A DNA stretch of 43,883 nt from an uncultured Sphingomonadaceae bacterium (GTDB lineage: Bacteria; Pseudomonadota; Alphaproteobacteria; Sphingomonadales; Sphingomonadaceae): assembly GCA_938003725.1 (NCBI GenBank), contig CALKXX010000017.1:1-43883 (forward strand), in the 5' to 3' direction. Shown here piece by piece: positions 10,370-20,439 of this stretch (position 1 is the stretch's first letter; each line of letters starts with the position of its first letter). Under the pieces are notes generated by a model. That model searched no databases. It was not told the origin of the DNA and worked only from the letters and a program-made list of their open reading frames with translations. A program made the position numbers and the translations under genes.

Positions 10370-11935
10370 CACGCCGCGCTCATGCCCCTTCCAATAGGGA
10401 TCACGTAATTCGCGGCGCAGAATCTTTCCGCTGGCGTTGCGTGGCAACTCCGCGATTACATCAACTGATTTCGGCACCTTGAACCCAGCGATCCGTTCGC
10501 GTGCATGGGCGATTACGCTGTCTGCATCGACCTCCTCGACACCGGGTTTGGGGGAGACGACTGCTTTCACCGCTTCTCCCCACTTTGCGTCGGGCACTCC
10601 AATGACGGCGACTTCGTTGACTTGCGGGTGACCGAATATCGCGTTTTCGACCTCTGCCGGATAGACATTTTCTCCGCCGGAGATGATCATGTCCTTGACC
10701 CGGTCTTTAATATAGAAATAACCATCCTCGTCCATCACTGCCGCGTCACCGGTATAGAGCCAGCCGTCCGCGTCCACTGTCTCTTTGGTTTTCGCATCAT
10801 TGTTGAAATAATGCAGCATGTTCAGGCCGCTGCGCGTGGCGATTTCGCCAATGGTGCCCGGCGGTACTTCTTTGTGGTTCTCGTCCACGATTTTCAGCTC
10901 CACACCAGGCAGAGGGACACCGATACCGCGCATCCGCTCATTGCCTTCCGGGTCGTGGTCCGCCGGCGGCAATATGCAGACCGTACCTGTGGTTTCGGTC
11001 ATACCATATTGCTGACAGAACAGCGCTTGCGGCATCGTCTTTATACATTGCCTTAACAGTTCCAGCGGGATCGGTGCGGCGCCATAAGTGACAGACCGGA
11101 CGTTGGAAAAATCCGTTTCCTGCGCGCGCGGAACACTGACCAGCATTTGCAAAGCCGTGGGCACGAGGAAAAATTGATTGAGTCCTTTGTCGATACAATC
11201 GAGGACGCCATCAGGCGTGAATTCGGGAATGACCATCATGGTCGCGCCGCTGTAAATGCTAATTGGTCCGATACCCGACCCGGCAATATGCGCACAGGGC
11301 ATCACCGCCAATGTGCTGTCACCCGGGTTCAAATCAATCCACGCATGTTCCGGTTTACCCTGCACCAGAGGCCGCATTTTGAACAGATTATCGCTGGAAA
11401 GAACCGCGCCCTTGGGGTTGCCCGTGGTTCCGGATGTATAGAGTTGCAGCGCACCATCAGCAGGATCAATTTCCGGGAGATCGCCGGGCGTGGTTTCATC
11501 ACGCCATGCGGTCAGGGATTGCAAATCAGTGCTGTCATCGGTGCAGAGAATTGACTGCGTCCCTGCTTCCGCAGCAGCATTTTTCGCGACATCGGCAAAT
11601 CCCGGTTCGCATATAAGCAGCGGTGCCTTCGTATCTTTCAATACATAGGCAACCTCCGGCGCGGCCAGCCGCCAGCCAATTGGCGCAATCACCATGCCCG
11701 CGCGCGTGGCCGCGGCGAAGAGGGTGAAGTAAAGACCGCTATTCTTACCAAGCCAGCAAATTCGATCGCCCTTGTTCAGCTTTGCTCCTGTAAAGGCGCG
11801 TGCATAGTCGGTGACCAACTTATCTAGTTTGGCATAGCTCAGCTGTCCCGACGGGCAATCAATCGCCATATTATCCGGTGTCTTTTCAGCCCATTGGGCA
11901 ATAGATGAACTCATGCAGCGGCGAGTCTCTGTCAT
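10364..11935 (-). CDS. class I adenylate-forming acyl-CoA synthetase/AMP-dependent ligase
   Basis: LQLYTSGTTGNPKGAVLSS, QQYGMTETTG, GWLYTGDAAVMDEDGYFYIKDRVKDMIISGGENVYPAEVE, PRNASGKILRRELR. Confidence 0.93.
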   Translation of the reverse strand: MTETRRCMSSSIAQWAEKTPDNMAIDCPSGQLSYAKLDKLVTDYARAFTGAKLNKGDRICWLGKNSGLYFTLFAAATRAGMVIAPIGWRLAAPEVAYVLKDTKAPLLICEPGFADVAKNAAAEAGTQSILCTDDSTDLQSLTAWRDETTPGDLPEIDPADGALQLYTSGTTGNPKGAVLSSDNLFKMRPLVQGKPEHAWIDLNPGDSTLAVMPCAHIAGSGIGPISIYSGATMMVIPEFTPDGVLDCIDKGLNQFFLVPTALQMLVSVPRAQETDFSNVRSVTYGAAPIPLELLRQCIKTMPQALFCQQYGMTETTGTVCILPPADHDPEGNERMRGIGVPLPGVELKIVDENHKEVPPGTIGEIATRSGLNMLHYFNNDAKTKETVDADGWLYTGDAAVMDEDGYFYIKDRVKDMIISGGENVYPAEVENAIFGHPQVNEVAVIGVPDAKWGEAVKAVVSPKPGVEEVDADSVIAHARERIAGFKVPKSVDVIAELPRNASGKILRRELRDPYWKGHERGVN

Positions 11936-11999
11936 CGGGGCGAATCCTCTCTTTATGGTGGAACGGGATTAAGCCGGAGACGTAAAGCGTGCAAGTGCT

Positions 12000-12638
12000 T
12001 CAAATTTTTCGATAAACCAGCGAGATATTGTTCGCGGGCATTTCAATCAAACTTTCGCGGGCAAAACCGGTCTCGTCCGCGAGCGTGTCTATATCGGCGA
12101 CATCGCGGATACCCCACTGCAAATTGCGACTTTTCAAGCTGCGTTCGAAATCGAGATTGCCTTGCGCCGGTTCGATACCTTCTTGAAAATAGGGGCCATA
12201 GAGGAACAAGGGCGCGCCCGGTGCGAGCAACTTTGCCGCTTTTTCAAACAAGCCGATTGATGCCTCCCATGGGCTGATATGGATCATGTTTATACAAATA
12301 AGTGCATCGGGGTGTTCAATGTCCCAATCTGTCGCAAGTGCATCCAGCTGCATGGGTGACAAAACATTGCGTGCTTCTGCGCGTTTCGTCCACGCTGCGA
12401 TGGAGCGACAGCATTCTGGATCAGGATCGCTGGGCTGAAAACTGATATCCGGAAATTTCTGTCCAAAGAATACCGCATGTTCGCCGGTCCCGCTTGCGAT
12501 TTCCAGCACCGTGCCTCTATCTGGCAAAATTCGCCGTAAGACATCCACTATCGCATCACGGTTACGCATTGTTGCGGGTGCATGTTTCTGATCATCGGGG
12601 GTGGGGTCGTCAACGAACCATGGTTTGGAGTCAGCCAT
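12000..12638 (-). CDS. DUF938 family protein (SAM-dependent methyltransferase fold)
   Basis: VLEIASGTGEHAVFFGQKFPDISFQPSDPDPECCRSIAAW...ALICINMIHISPWEASIGLFEKAAKLLAPGAPLFLYGPY. Confidence 0.88.
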   Translation of the reverse strand: MADSKPWFVDDPTPDDQKHAPATMRNRDAIVDVLRRILPDRGTVLEIASGTGEHAVFFGQKFPDISFQPSDPDPECCRSIAAWTKRAEARNVLSPMQLDALATDWDIEHPDALICINMIHISPWEASIGLFEKAAKLLAPGAPLFLYGPYFQEGIEPAQGNLDFERSLKSRNLQWGIRDVADIDTLADETGFARESLIEMPANNISLVYRKI

Positions 12639-13617
12639 CAGGCACCTCTTTCACAATCGCCTGCCGGCGCCATAAGGCCGCCAGAAAGCTTCCAATGACC
12701 ACGTGATATACTGCCGAAATCGCGCTGGGTACTGGCGCAAGTGCGGCTTGCATCGGCGTTGCAAACTGCCCGGCAAATGTCGGCGTTGCAGCCAAGGTAG
12801 AGCCAAGACCGCTATTTTGCATGCCAACCTCAATGCTGATCGTCCGGCGTTCTTGGGCGCCAAAGCCCAACCATTTCGTGATGAGATAGCCCAATCCAAA
12901 ACCAAATGCATGAAGCAGGAATATTGCGAGCATCAACGCACCAAAATGCTGTTCGATCAGCGCTTTGCTATTGGCAATAATGCCCCCCACAATCAGCACC
13001 ACCACAATCACCGAGGCCAGCGGAGAGACATTTGAAATACTTGCGGTCAACTTTGGGAAGTACCGGTTTAGCAGCACCCCGGCGACCACCGGCAACAGCA
13101 CGATGGAGATCATATTTATGAACAGGCTCCATTGGTCAATCTCAACAAACTTACCCGCCAGCCAACCGGTGAGCAAAGGCGTGGCGATAACGGCAATCAG
13201 AGTAGAGACCATGGTCATCGTGACGGACAATGCCAGATTGGCATTGGCAAGATAGGCAACCACATTTGACGCAGTGCCGCCGGGGCAACAGGAAACCAGA
13301 ATCAATCCAACCGCCAACCCCGTCTCTAAGCCAAATATCATAGCCAAGCTGATACCGGCCAGCGGCATCAAAGTGAATTGCAACAAAACACCGGACGCCA
13401 CGCATTTTGGAATCCGCATGATACGTTTGAAATCATCAAAGGAGAGTGTCAGCCCCATTCCAAGCATGATCAGACCCAACATCACGCTGACCAACGACTG
13501 GCCAAAAGGGCGGAAACGGCCATCAACGACCCAGATGAAATGATCAGGAATGAACCACGCCCATGCGGTGCCCAGCACTGTCCACAGAGCAAAAAAATTG
13601 GTCAGTCGGTGGATCAT
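12631..13617 (-). CDS. bile acid:sodium symporter (BASS) family transporter
   Basis: Polytopic; SVMLGLIMLGMGLTLSFDDFKRI, VGLILVSCCPGGTASNVVAYLANANLALSVTMTMVSTLIAVIATPLLTGWL, EVGMQNSGLGSTLA. Start at MIHRLTNFF, 13 bp after the gcvPB stop. Confidence 0.92.
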   Translation of the reverse strand: MIHRLTNFFALWTVLGTAWAWFIPDHFIWVVDGRFRPFGQSLVSVMLGLIMLGMGLTLSFDDFKRIMRIPKCVASGVLLQFTLMPLAGISLAMIFGLETGLAVGLILVSCCPGGTASNVVAYLANANLALSVTMTMVSTLIAVIATPLLTGWLAGKFVEIDQWSLFINMISIVLLPVVAGVLLNRYFPKLTASISNVSPLASVIVVVLIVGGIIANSKALIEQHFGALMLAIFLLHAFGFGLGYLITKWLGFGAQERRTISIEVGMQNSGLGSTLAATPTFAGQFATPMQAALAPVPSAISAVYHVVIGSFLAALWRRQAIVKEVPDG

Positions 13618-13630
13618 GACGCGGCCCGGA

Positions 13631-15217
13631 TCATTCGGCTGCTTCGGCAAACTCCTCCGGCTCACTCCACGTCAAAATAGGTTTGCGTGCAGCCAACGTT
13701 TCATCAAGGCGGCGGCGAGGCGCAAAGTGAGGAGCAGATTTAAGCAACTCATCCCCTGCCTTCGCCCGTTTTGCAACCGAACGCAGTGCCCCGATAAATT
13801 GATCGACGGCCGCCTTGCTTTCCGTTTCCGTAGGTTCAACCAGCATCGCGCCGTGCACAACCAAAGGGAAATACATGGTCATCGGGTGGTAGCCCTCATC
13901 GATCAACCCTTTTGCCAGATCCAGCGTCGTCAGATCATTGGCAAATCCATCGTCCGAAAATAACGCTTCATGCATGCAAGGCCCGGATTTACCAAAGGGT
14001 GCGTCCAGAACATCTTCCAGACTACGCAACACATAGTTGGCGTTCAGCACGGCATCTTCGGCAACTTGTTTTAGCCCGTCCGCGCCATGGCTCAGCATAT
14101 ATGTAAGTGCGCGTGTGAACATCCCCATCTGGCCGTGGAACGCGACCATGCGGCCGAAACTGCTATTATGATGGTCTTCGGCTGTTTCCTCTTCGACGAT
14201 GTAGAAATGATTATCTTCTTCACGTTTTTCGACGAACGGAAGCGGGGCATATGGTGCCAGCGCTTCGGAGAAAACAACTGGACCAGAGCCAGGACCACCA
14301 CCGCCATGAGGGGTGGAGAACGTCTTATGTAAGTTGATGTGCATCGCATCAACGCCCAAATCGCCGGGACGCACCCGGCCAACAATGGCGTTAAAATTCG
14401 CGCCGTCACAATAGACCAGACCACCGGCGTCGTGGACCGCATCGGATATCGCTTTCATGTCGGGTTCAAATAATCCGCATGTGTTTGGATTGGTAATCAT
14501 CACGCCTGCAACGTCCGGCCCCAGACGCGCTTTTAACGCATCCAAGTCAACTCGGCCTGCATCATTGGCGGGAATATCTTCGACCTTATATCCCGCAAAG
14601 GCCGCCGTTGCCGGATTGGTTCCATGCGCGCTTTCCGGGACCAGGATAACTTCGCGCGCATCGCCGCGTGCTTCCAACGCAGAGCGAATGGCCAATATTC
14701 CACATAATTCGCCATGAGCACCAGCTTTTGGAGACATGGCGACGGCTGGCATACCGGTTAGTTTTTTCAGCCAGTCGGCCAGCTCATAAATCGTCTTCAA
14801 CGCGCCCTGTACGGTTTCCATCGGCTGCAATGGATGAATGTCGGCGAAGCCTTTTAATCGCGCCATTTTCTCATTGAGGCGTGGATTATGTTTCATCGTG
14901 CAACTGCCCAATGGGAACAGGCCAACGTCGATCGCATAATTCTGACGACTCAAACGTGTGTAGTGACGCACAGCTTCTGCTTCGGATAGTCCGGGAACTG
15001 ATATTGGTTCGCTTCGATCCAGACCGCCCAAGCGACTTTCCACGTCCGGCGCATCAGGCAGGTCGACCCCGCTGCGGGCAGGCGATCCGATTTCGAAAAT
15101 TAACGGCTCATCGACAATCAACGCACGGTTGCCTGTGTGAGTGGTCGGTAAATTGTTATCAGGCATGATCAAATTCTCTTCCTGTTTGGTAGGGCGTCCT
15201 TCAGCCAACATGCTCAT
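13631..15217 (-). CDS. gcvPB: glycine dehydrogenase (decarboxylating) subunit 2
   Basis: YPLGSCTMKHNPRLNEK-type motif (LFPLGSCTMKHNPRLNEKMA), LVPESAHGTNPATAAFAGY, DAMHINLHKTFSTPHGGGGPGSGPV (PLP Lys). ATGA overlap with gcvPA supports the 15217 start. Confidence 0.96.
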   Translation of the reverse strand: MSMLAEGRPTKQEENLIMPDNNLPTTHTGNRALIVDEPLIFEIGSPARSGVDLPDAPDVESRLGGLDRSEPISVPGLSEAEAVRHYTRLSRQNYAIDVGLFPLGSCTMKHNPRLNEKMARLKGFADIHPLQPMETVQGALKTIYELADWLKKLTGMPAVAMSPKAGAHGELCGILAIRSALEARGDAREVILVPESAHGTNPATAAFAGYKVEDIPANDAGRVDLDALKARLGPDVAGVMITNPNTCGLFEPDMKAISDAVHDAGGLVYCDGANFNAIVGRVRPGDLGVDAMHINLHKTFSTPHGGGGPGSGPVVFSEALAPYAPLPFVEKREEDNHFYIVEEETAEDHHNSSFGRMVAFHGQMGMFTRALTYMLSHGADGLKQVAEDAVLNANYVLRSLEDVLDAPFGKSGPCMHEALFSDDGFANDLTTLDLAKGLIDEGYHPMTMYFPLVVHGAMLVEPTETESKAAVDQFIGALRSVAKRAKAGDELLKSAPHFAPRRRLDETLAARKPILTWSEPEEFAEAAE

Positions 15218-16584
15218 AGCCGTTCGCTTCCCAGCTCTGTGGCAAGCGCATCTGCCAACATCTCAACCTCATCATCAGTTGATGTTTCGGTGACCGCGAC
15301 CAACAGGCCATGCGCCAACTTTTTTTCGTCCGGATAAAGTCGTCCCAGTGACACGCCGGCCAAAATTCGCTGATCAGCCAAGCGGCGTACAATTGGGCGT
15401 GCATCACTATCAAGAACCAACGTGAACTCATTGAAAAAGCTATCGTTCAACAAGGAAACGCCGTTGATTGATGACAGTTTATCCGCCACCTGCACGGCTT
15501 TCTTGTGGTTGAGCATCGCTAATTCCCGCAAGCCTTTTTCACCGAGCAAAGTCATATGGGCGGTGAAAGCCAGAGCGCATAACCCACTGTTCGTACAGAT
15601 GTTTGACGTCGCTTTTTCACGCCGAATATGCTGTTCGCGCGTCGACAAAGTCAGGACAAATCCGCGTTTACCTTCCGCGTCAACCGTCTCTCCGCAAAGT
15701 CGTCCCGGCATCTGGCGGACATATTTTTGCTTGCACCCGAACAACCCAACATAGGGGCCGCCAAATTGCAGTCCAACGCCAAGTGACTGGCCTTCGCCAA
15801 CCACGATATCCGCGTCCATTTCACCCGGAGATTTAATTGCCCCCAGGGCAACAGGTTCGGTCACAACGGCAATGAGCAATGCCTTATGGGCATGCGCCTT
15901 TTCTGCCAACGCGGACATATCGCCAATTCGTCCTAATATATCTGGATATTGGACCACAACACAGCTGGTATCATCGTCAATCTGATCAATCAGCATCTCG
16001 CTATCAATTCCAGCGTCCAATGACGGCACCTGATACGATAACTGATCTTTGGTAAACCGCGCCATGGTATTGCAAACCGAAACATAATGCGGATGCAGGC
16101 CGGGCGAGAGAACGGCTTTGCCCCGTTTGGTGATACGCCGTGCCATGACAATCGCTTCCCAACAGGCGGTGGAACCGTCATACATACTGGCATTGGCTAC
16201 ATCGACACCAAAAAGACGCGCGACCTGAGTCTGAAATTCGAAGAGCGTCTGCAATGTCCCCTGTGCAATCTCTGGTTGATATGGCGTATAAGCGGTCAGA
16301 AACTCGCCGCGCTGAATGATATGATCAACCGATGCGGGCACATGATGGCGATAGGCCCCTGCCCCCAGAAAGAATGGCATATCACCGGCAGCGTGATTTT
16401 GTTTTGCCAGTGCCTTCATATGCGCCTCGACCGCCATTTCACCAGCATATGTCGGCAAATCGCGGATGGGACCGTCCAACTGTACTTCCTTCGGTACATC
16501 GACGAAAAGAGCATCAACCGACTCTGCACCTATCTTTGCGAGCATATCCTGACGATCATCCTGAGTCAGCGGTAGGTAACGCAT
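15214..16584 (-). CDS. gcvPA: glycine dehydrogenase (decarboxylating) subunit 1
   Basis: MRYLPLTQDDRQDMLAKIG, FFLGAGAYRHHVPASVDHIIQRGEFLTAYTPYQPEIAQGTLQTLFEFQTQV, ASMYDGSTACWEAIVMARR, TREQHIRREKATSNICTN. Confidence 0.96.
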   Translation of the reverse strand: MRYLPLTQDDRQDMLAKIGAESVDALFVDVPKEVQLDGPIRDLPTYAGEMAVEAHMKALAKQNHAAGDMPFFLGAGAYRHHVPASVDHIIQRGEFLTAYTPYQPEIAQGTLQTLFEFQTQVARLFGVDVANASMYDGSTACWEAIVMARRITKRGKAVLSPGLHPHYVSVCNTMARFTKDQLSYQVPSLDAGIDSEMLIDQIDDDTSCVVVQYPDILGRIGDMSALAEKAHAHKALLIAVVTEPVALGAIKSPGEMDADIVVGEGQSLGVGLQFGGPYVGLFGCKQKYVRQMPGRLCGETVDAEGKRGFVLTLSTREQHIRREKATSNICTNSGLCALAFTAHMTLLGEKGLRELAMLNHKKAVQVADKLSSINGVSLLNDSFFNEFTLVLDSDARPIVRRLADQRILAGVSLGRLYPDEKKLAHGLLVAVTETSTDDEVEMLADALATELGSERL

Positions 16585-16633
16585 GTTCACTTCCTTCATT
16601 TAGGTCCCTCCCCAAAAGGAGAGGCAAGACATC

Positions 16634-17005
16634 TCAAAGATCGTCGACAAATGCTTTATAAGCTTTTTCATCCATCAAATCGGTAAGCTCGTCCTTGTCC
16701 GTCAGGGTGAGGCGGAAAAACCAGCCATCTTCTTCTGCCGACGAATTCACCAGTGCCGGTTCATCTTCCAGCGCGTCATTCACTTCGACAACTTCGCCCG
16801 AAACCGCGGCATAAACGTCCGATGCAGCTTTTACCGATTCGACCACCGCGGCATCATCACCCTGCGATAATTCTGCGCCAACATCAGGTGTTTCGACAAA
16901 TACGATGTCACCCAGTTGTTCCTGTGCATAGTCGGTAATTCCGACGGTCGCGGTATCGCCTTCAACATCGACCCATTCATGTTCTTCGGTAAAATATCGG
17001 CTCAT
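16634..17005 (-). CDS. gcvH: glycine cleavage system H protein
   Basis: [41 protein letters not shown]...[25 protein letters not shown] (lipoyl-Lys site). Confidence 0.97.
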   Translation of the reverse strand: MSRYFTEEHEWVDVEGDTATVGITDYAQEQLGDIVFVETPDVGAELSQGDDAAVVESVKAASDVYAAVSGEVVEVNDALEDEPALVNSSAEEDGWFFRLTLTDKDELTDLMDEKAYKAFVDDL

Positions 17006-17028
17006 AATATCGTCCTTCTTCAGTCAGT

Positions 17029-18183
17029 CTATATTTTGGGTTTGCGGTGATAGTTATGCGGCACAAACGGCATGTCCGCGACGGTACATGTGATTTGCTT
17101 TTTGCGTTGCTGCACGGTGATGGCAGTCCCTGTTTCGGAAAGCTCCATTGGTACATAAGCCATGGCAATTGGGCGTTGCAACGTGGGCGAAAACCCACCG
17201 CTGGTAATCTTTCCAATGACCGTACCGTCTTCAGACACAATATCGGCACCTTCTCGCGCCGGCTGACGACCATCAACGAACAGGCCCACACGCTTAGTCT
17301 CTGCCTTATCCGGATATTGGGCGAGCACCCTATCAGCGCCGGCAAAATTTCCTTCTTCGCGGCGTGCCTTGGAAAGCGCAAAATTCAGATTTGCTTCTAC
17401 CGGCAGTACATCTGGAGTCATATCATGGCCATAAAGCGGTAATCCCGCTTCCAGCCGCAAGCTATCACGGGCGCCAAGACCGATCGGACGCACTTCTTCT
17501 AATGCAACCAATGCATTGGCAAATGCCTCTACATGCTCTGCCCCAATGCTAATTTCAAACCCGTCTTCGCCCGTATAGCCGGCGCGCGTAATTCCAACCG
17601 GCACACCGTTCCAGATAAACGGCCCTGCTTCCATGAAATATAAATCCGAAGGCACGGGCCAACCAGGTTCGCGTGGCTCAATACCAAGCTTGTTCAAGGC
17701 CTGTGCCGCCTTGGGCCCTTGCAGCGCCAACAGCGGCTGGTCCTCTGCATGATCGACGGTGACGGAATCCGGTAATTGCTCGCGCATATAGGCAATGTCG
17801 TCATATTTGGTTGCGCCGTTGACCACCAGATAAAGATTACGGCCGGTATTGGTGACCATCAAATCGTCCAATATGCCGCCATCCTTTGCCAGTAACAGCG
17901 TATAGCGAACTTTGCCGGGTTTCAGCGCCGATATATTGCCCGGTACAATGGCCTCCAGTGCTTCCGCTGCGCTCTCGCCGCTCAGGTTTAATTGCCCCAT
18001 ATGCGACACATCGAACAGCCCAGCTTCTGTACGCGTCCAAAGATGCTCGGCCATGACGCCTTCAAACTGGACCGGCATTTCATATCCGGCAAAGGGGACC
18101 ATCCGCGCGCCAAGGCTGCGGTGCCAATCACCAAGTGGCAATTGTTTCAAGTTTTCCCCGATATTTTGGTTATTTTCACTCAT
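17029..18183 (-). CDS. gcvT: glycine cleavage system T protein (aminomethyltransferase)
   Basis: MSENNQNIGENLKQLPLGDWHRSLGARMVPFAGYEMPVQFEGV...LFDVSHMGQ...RAGYTGEDGFEI...GLGARDSLRLEAGLPLYGHDM. ORF-track extension to 18303 runs into the riboswitch, so start set at 18183. Confidence 0.95.
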   Translation of the reverse strand: MSENNQNIGENLKQLPLGDWHRSLGARMVPFAGYEMPVQFEGVMAEHLWTRTEAGLFDVSHMGQLNLSGESAAEALEAIVPGNISALKPGKVRYTLLLAKDGGILDDLMVTNTGRNLYLVVNGATKYDDIAYMREQLPDSVTVDHAEDQPLLALQGPKAAQALNKLGIEPREPGWPVPSDLYFMEAGPFIWNGVPVGITRAGYTGEDGFEISIGAEHVEAFANALVALEEVRPIGLGARDSLRLEAGLPLYGHDMTPDVLPVEANLNFALSKARREEGNFAGADRVLAQYPDKAETKRVGLFVDGRQPAREGADIVSEDGTVIGKITSGGFSPTLQRPIAMAYVPMELSETGTAITVQQRKKQITCTVADMPFVPHNYHRKPKI

Positions 18184-18234
18184 CAGATTTCCGTACAAAA
18201 GACAGCCCACAGCAAAGCCCTGCAAAACTGCCCC

Positions 18235-18440
18235 CTCTGTCACGGAACCTGAGAGCTTAGGCCTCCATCTCGGCGGAGACTTTCCCCTTCGGTGGCCTAC
18301 CATAGCTTAGTGCCGGCGGGCTCTTTCCAGAGTGCTTGTAAGACTATGCGGTCCATGTGCCTGAGAGTTTCCGGGGCGGTTGCTCCTTCGGCGGTTGGTC
18401 TTTTTTAAGGAGCCCAACACTCTCCCGCATCGTCTTGCAA
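18235..18440 (-). ncRNA. tandem glycine riboswitch upstream of gcvT
   Basis: Minus-strand RNA shows aptamer 1 GCGGGAGAG...GCCGAAGGAGCAACCGCCCCGGAAACTCTCAGGCA..GGACCGC and aptamer 2 CTCTGGAAAGAGCC...CACCGAAGGGGAAAGTC...AAGCTCTCAGGTTCCGTGACAGAG; both carry the CTCTCAGG core of glycine aptamers. Confidence 0.95.
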
Positions 18441-18591
18441 TCCTGCCCTAAAAGGACGTCGATCAAAAGCAGGTTTAGGAGTGAATGATGGGGTTGGCGG
18501 AGTCAATGATTCGGTTAGCAAACATTCAACTTATCTGCACAGCACTGGCTGGGCCGACATCTAAGCCTCCCAAGAAGACGGTTGAATAGTG

Positions 18592-18611
18592 TAGGCGTCG
18601 AGGGACGCCTA
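18592..18611 (-). terminator. hairpin just downstream of the SDR-like gene
   Basis: TAGGCGTC-GAGG-GACGCCTA perfect 8-bp stem 11 bp after the stop at 18623; no U-tract, so terminator function is unproven. Confidence 0.3.
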
Positions 18612-18622
18612 TAGACCCGATC

Positions 18623-19294
18623 TCAAACCATCTGCCAAATTGCGTCATTGTCATGCACGAAATCACCATGTGCCTCTTGCTTCATCAGCGCAACAATCGC
18701 TGCCGCCACGTCGCTTCCCAAAATGGAGCGATAGCGGCGCAAGGACCCGTGCAGCAACAAATCCATCATCGGGCTGGCGGCGATGGCCAAGCGTTCACCT
18801 AGCCGTTCATCATTGACCCGGTCGCCCCGCAACAGTCCCGGCCGAATAATATCGAGGCGGTCAAACTTTTCGGCCCGCATCAAATCTTCTGCTTCACCCT
18901 TGATCTTCAGATAAAAACTGGATGCGCTGCTATCTGCCATGGTTGAGGAGACGGCGATAAACTGTTTCGCTCCTGCGGCCTTGGCTGCCTTGGCAACCGC
19001 ACCGACCAAATCACGGTCTACCGCAGCAAACTCGTCTTTCGATCCGGCTTTTTTCATGGTCGAGCCCAAACAGGAAATTGCGATATCCGGCTTGATCTTC
19101 GCTATCGTCGCGGGCCAGTTTTCCTGTAGCTGCACATGAACTTTACCCTTGCCCAACTCTTCACGATAGGGGCGACGAACCAACAGATGCAGTTTCGCGC
19201 CCGCGTTTTGATCCATCAGTTTCTTGGTCAGCAATCCGCCGACAAGGCCCGTTGCTCCGACTAGTAATATCTTACCGGCCACTATGCTCTCCAT
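18623..19294 (-). CDS. NAD(P)-binding atypical SDR/epimerase-like protein (NAD(P)H-binding domain)
   Basis: [26 protein letters not shown]...[45 protein letters not shown]; Rossmann GATGLVGG. Confidence 0.85.
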   Translation of the reverse strand: MESIVAGKILLVGATGLVGGLLTKKLMDQNAGAKLHLLVRRPYREELGKGKVHVQLQENWPATIAKIKPDIAISCLGSTMKKAGSKDEFAAVDRDLVGAVAKAAKAAGAKQFIAVSSTMADSSASSFYLKIKGEAEDLMRAEKFDRLDIIRPGLLRGDRVNDERLGERLAIAASPMMDLLLHGSLRRYRSILGSDVAAAIVALMKQEAHGDFVHDNDAIWQMV

Positions 19295-20429
19295 ATATTT
19301 CCGCGTGTCGGTTGCGCGCATACCGGTCCGTCATGCCCGCCAGAAAATCTCCGATATGCCGGATGCGCGCAGGTTCCTCCGGCGGCAAAGATGACACCCA
19401 ACCTTCCGGCATCAAAGCGGGATCCTCACAGTAGGCACGGACGAGATCAACAATCATTATTCGCCCCTCCTCTGCCGCAGCCAGTTGACGGGGATGGTGA
19501 TAGAGGTTTTCATACATAAACCCTTTTAACATCCGTTCCCGATCCGCCATCTGATCAGAAAAACCACCGATCATCCGACCCGCTTGCCGCACATCTTGGG
19601 TTGATTTTATATCAAGTTCGCTAACGCGCGCTGCGGTCCTATCCAACACATCATTGACCATCAAGCCGATCTGATTGCGGATCAATTCCGGAATCAGTTT
19701 TTCATGCTCAACATCCGCGAAGCGTTTGGTAATTTCGTCCCATTGATCGGCAATGAAGGGCAGTTCCAGCAATTGATCCATCGACAATAGCCCCGCACGT
19801 ATACCGTCATCAATATCGTGATTGTCATAGGCGATATCGTCCGCAACCGCAGCAATTTGCGCCTCTAGAGAAGGCCAGCTTTCAAGGTCCAATTCCATCG
19901 CCTCATTGGCTTCCCCCAGCGCCCATGTCGGTTCTTTTACCGGACCATTATGTTTCGCTAACCCCTCTAGCATCTCCCATGTCAGATTTAGACCATCCCA
20001 CCGCGGATAAGGGCGCTCCAGTTTCGTCAGCGTCCGAATTGTCTGCGCGTTATGATCAAAACCGCCATAGTCCGCCAATGCCTCTTGCAAGGCGTCCTCC
20101 CCGGCATGGCCGAACGGCGGGTGACCGATATCATGGGCCAGACAAAGCGCCTCTGTAAGATCTTCATTGAGCCCCAGAGCCCGGGCCAATGTGCGTCCGA
20201 TTTGCGCAACCTCTAAACTATGGGTCAGGCGAACGCGGTAATGATCACCGTCCGGTGCAACAAACACCTGAGTCTTGTGGCGCAATCGCCGAAAAGAAAT
20301 AGAGTGAATGATCCGGTCGCGATCGCGCTGAAAATCATCGCGCGGACCTCTGGTAGCATCCCGATTTTCATTGTGAAGCCGCCCCCGACTTGCCAGTGGA
20401 TCGCTGGCATAGCTCGCATATTTTGTCAT
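19272..20429 (-). CDS. dgt: deoxyguanosinetriphosphate triphosphohydrolase-like protein (HD domain)
   Basis: [83 protein letters not shown]. Confidence 0.94.
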   Translation of the reverse strand: MTKYASYASDPLASRGRLHNENRDATRGPRDDFQRDRDRIIHSISFRRLRHKTQVFVAPDGDHYRVRLTHSLEVAQIGRTLARALGLNEDLTEALCLAHDIGHPPFGHAGEDALQEALADYGGFDHNAQTIRTLTKLERPYPRWDGLNLTWEMLEGLAKHNGPVKEPTWALGEANEAMELDLESWPSLEAQIAAVADDIAYDNHDIDDGIRAGLLSMDQLLELPFIADQWDEITKRFADVEHEKLIPELIRNQIGLMVNDVLDRTAARVSELDIKSTQDVRQAGRMIGGFSDQMADRERMLKGFMYENLYHHPRQLAAAEEGRIMIVDLVRAYCEDPALMPEGWVSSLPPEEPARIRHIGDFLAGMTDRYARNRHAEIYGEHSGR

Positions 20430-20439
20430 CCCGGGTCGG

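Noticed and set aside
18184-18303. N-terminal extension of the gcvT ORF (MVGHRRGKSPPRW...)
   Set aside because: This stretch encodes the second glycine aptamer and the leader; homologous GcvT begins near MSENNQ.
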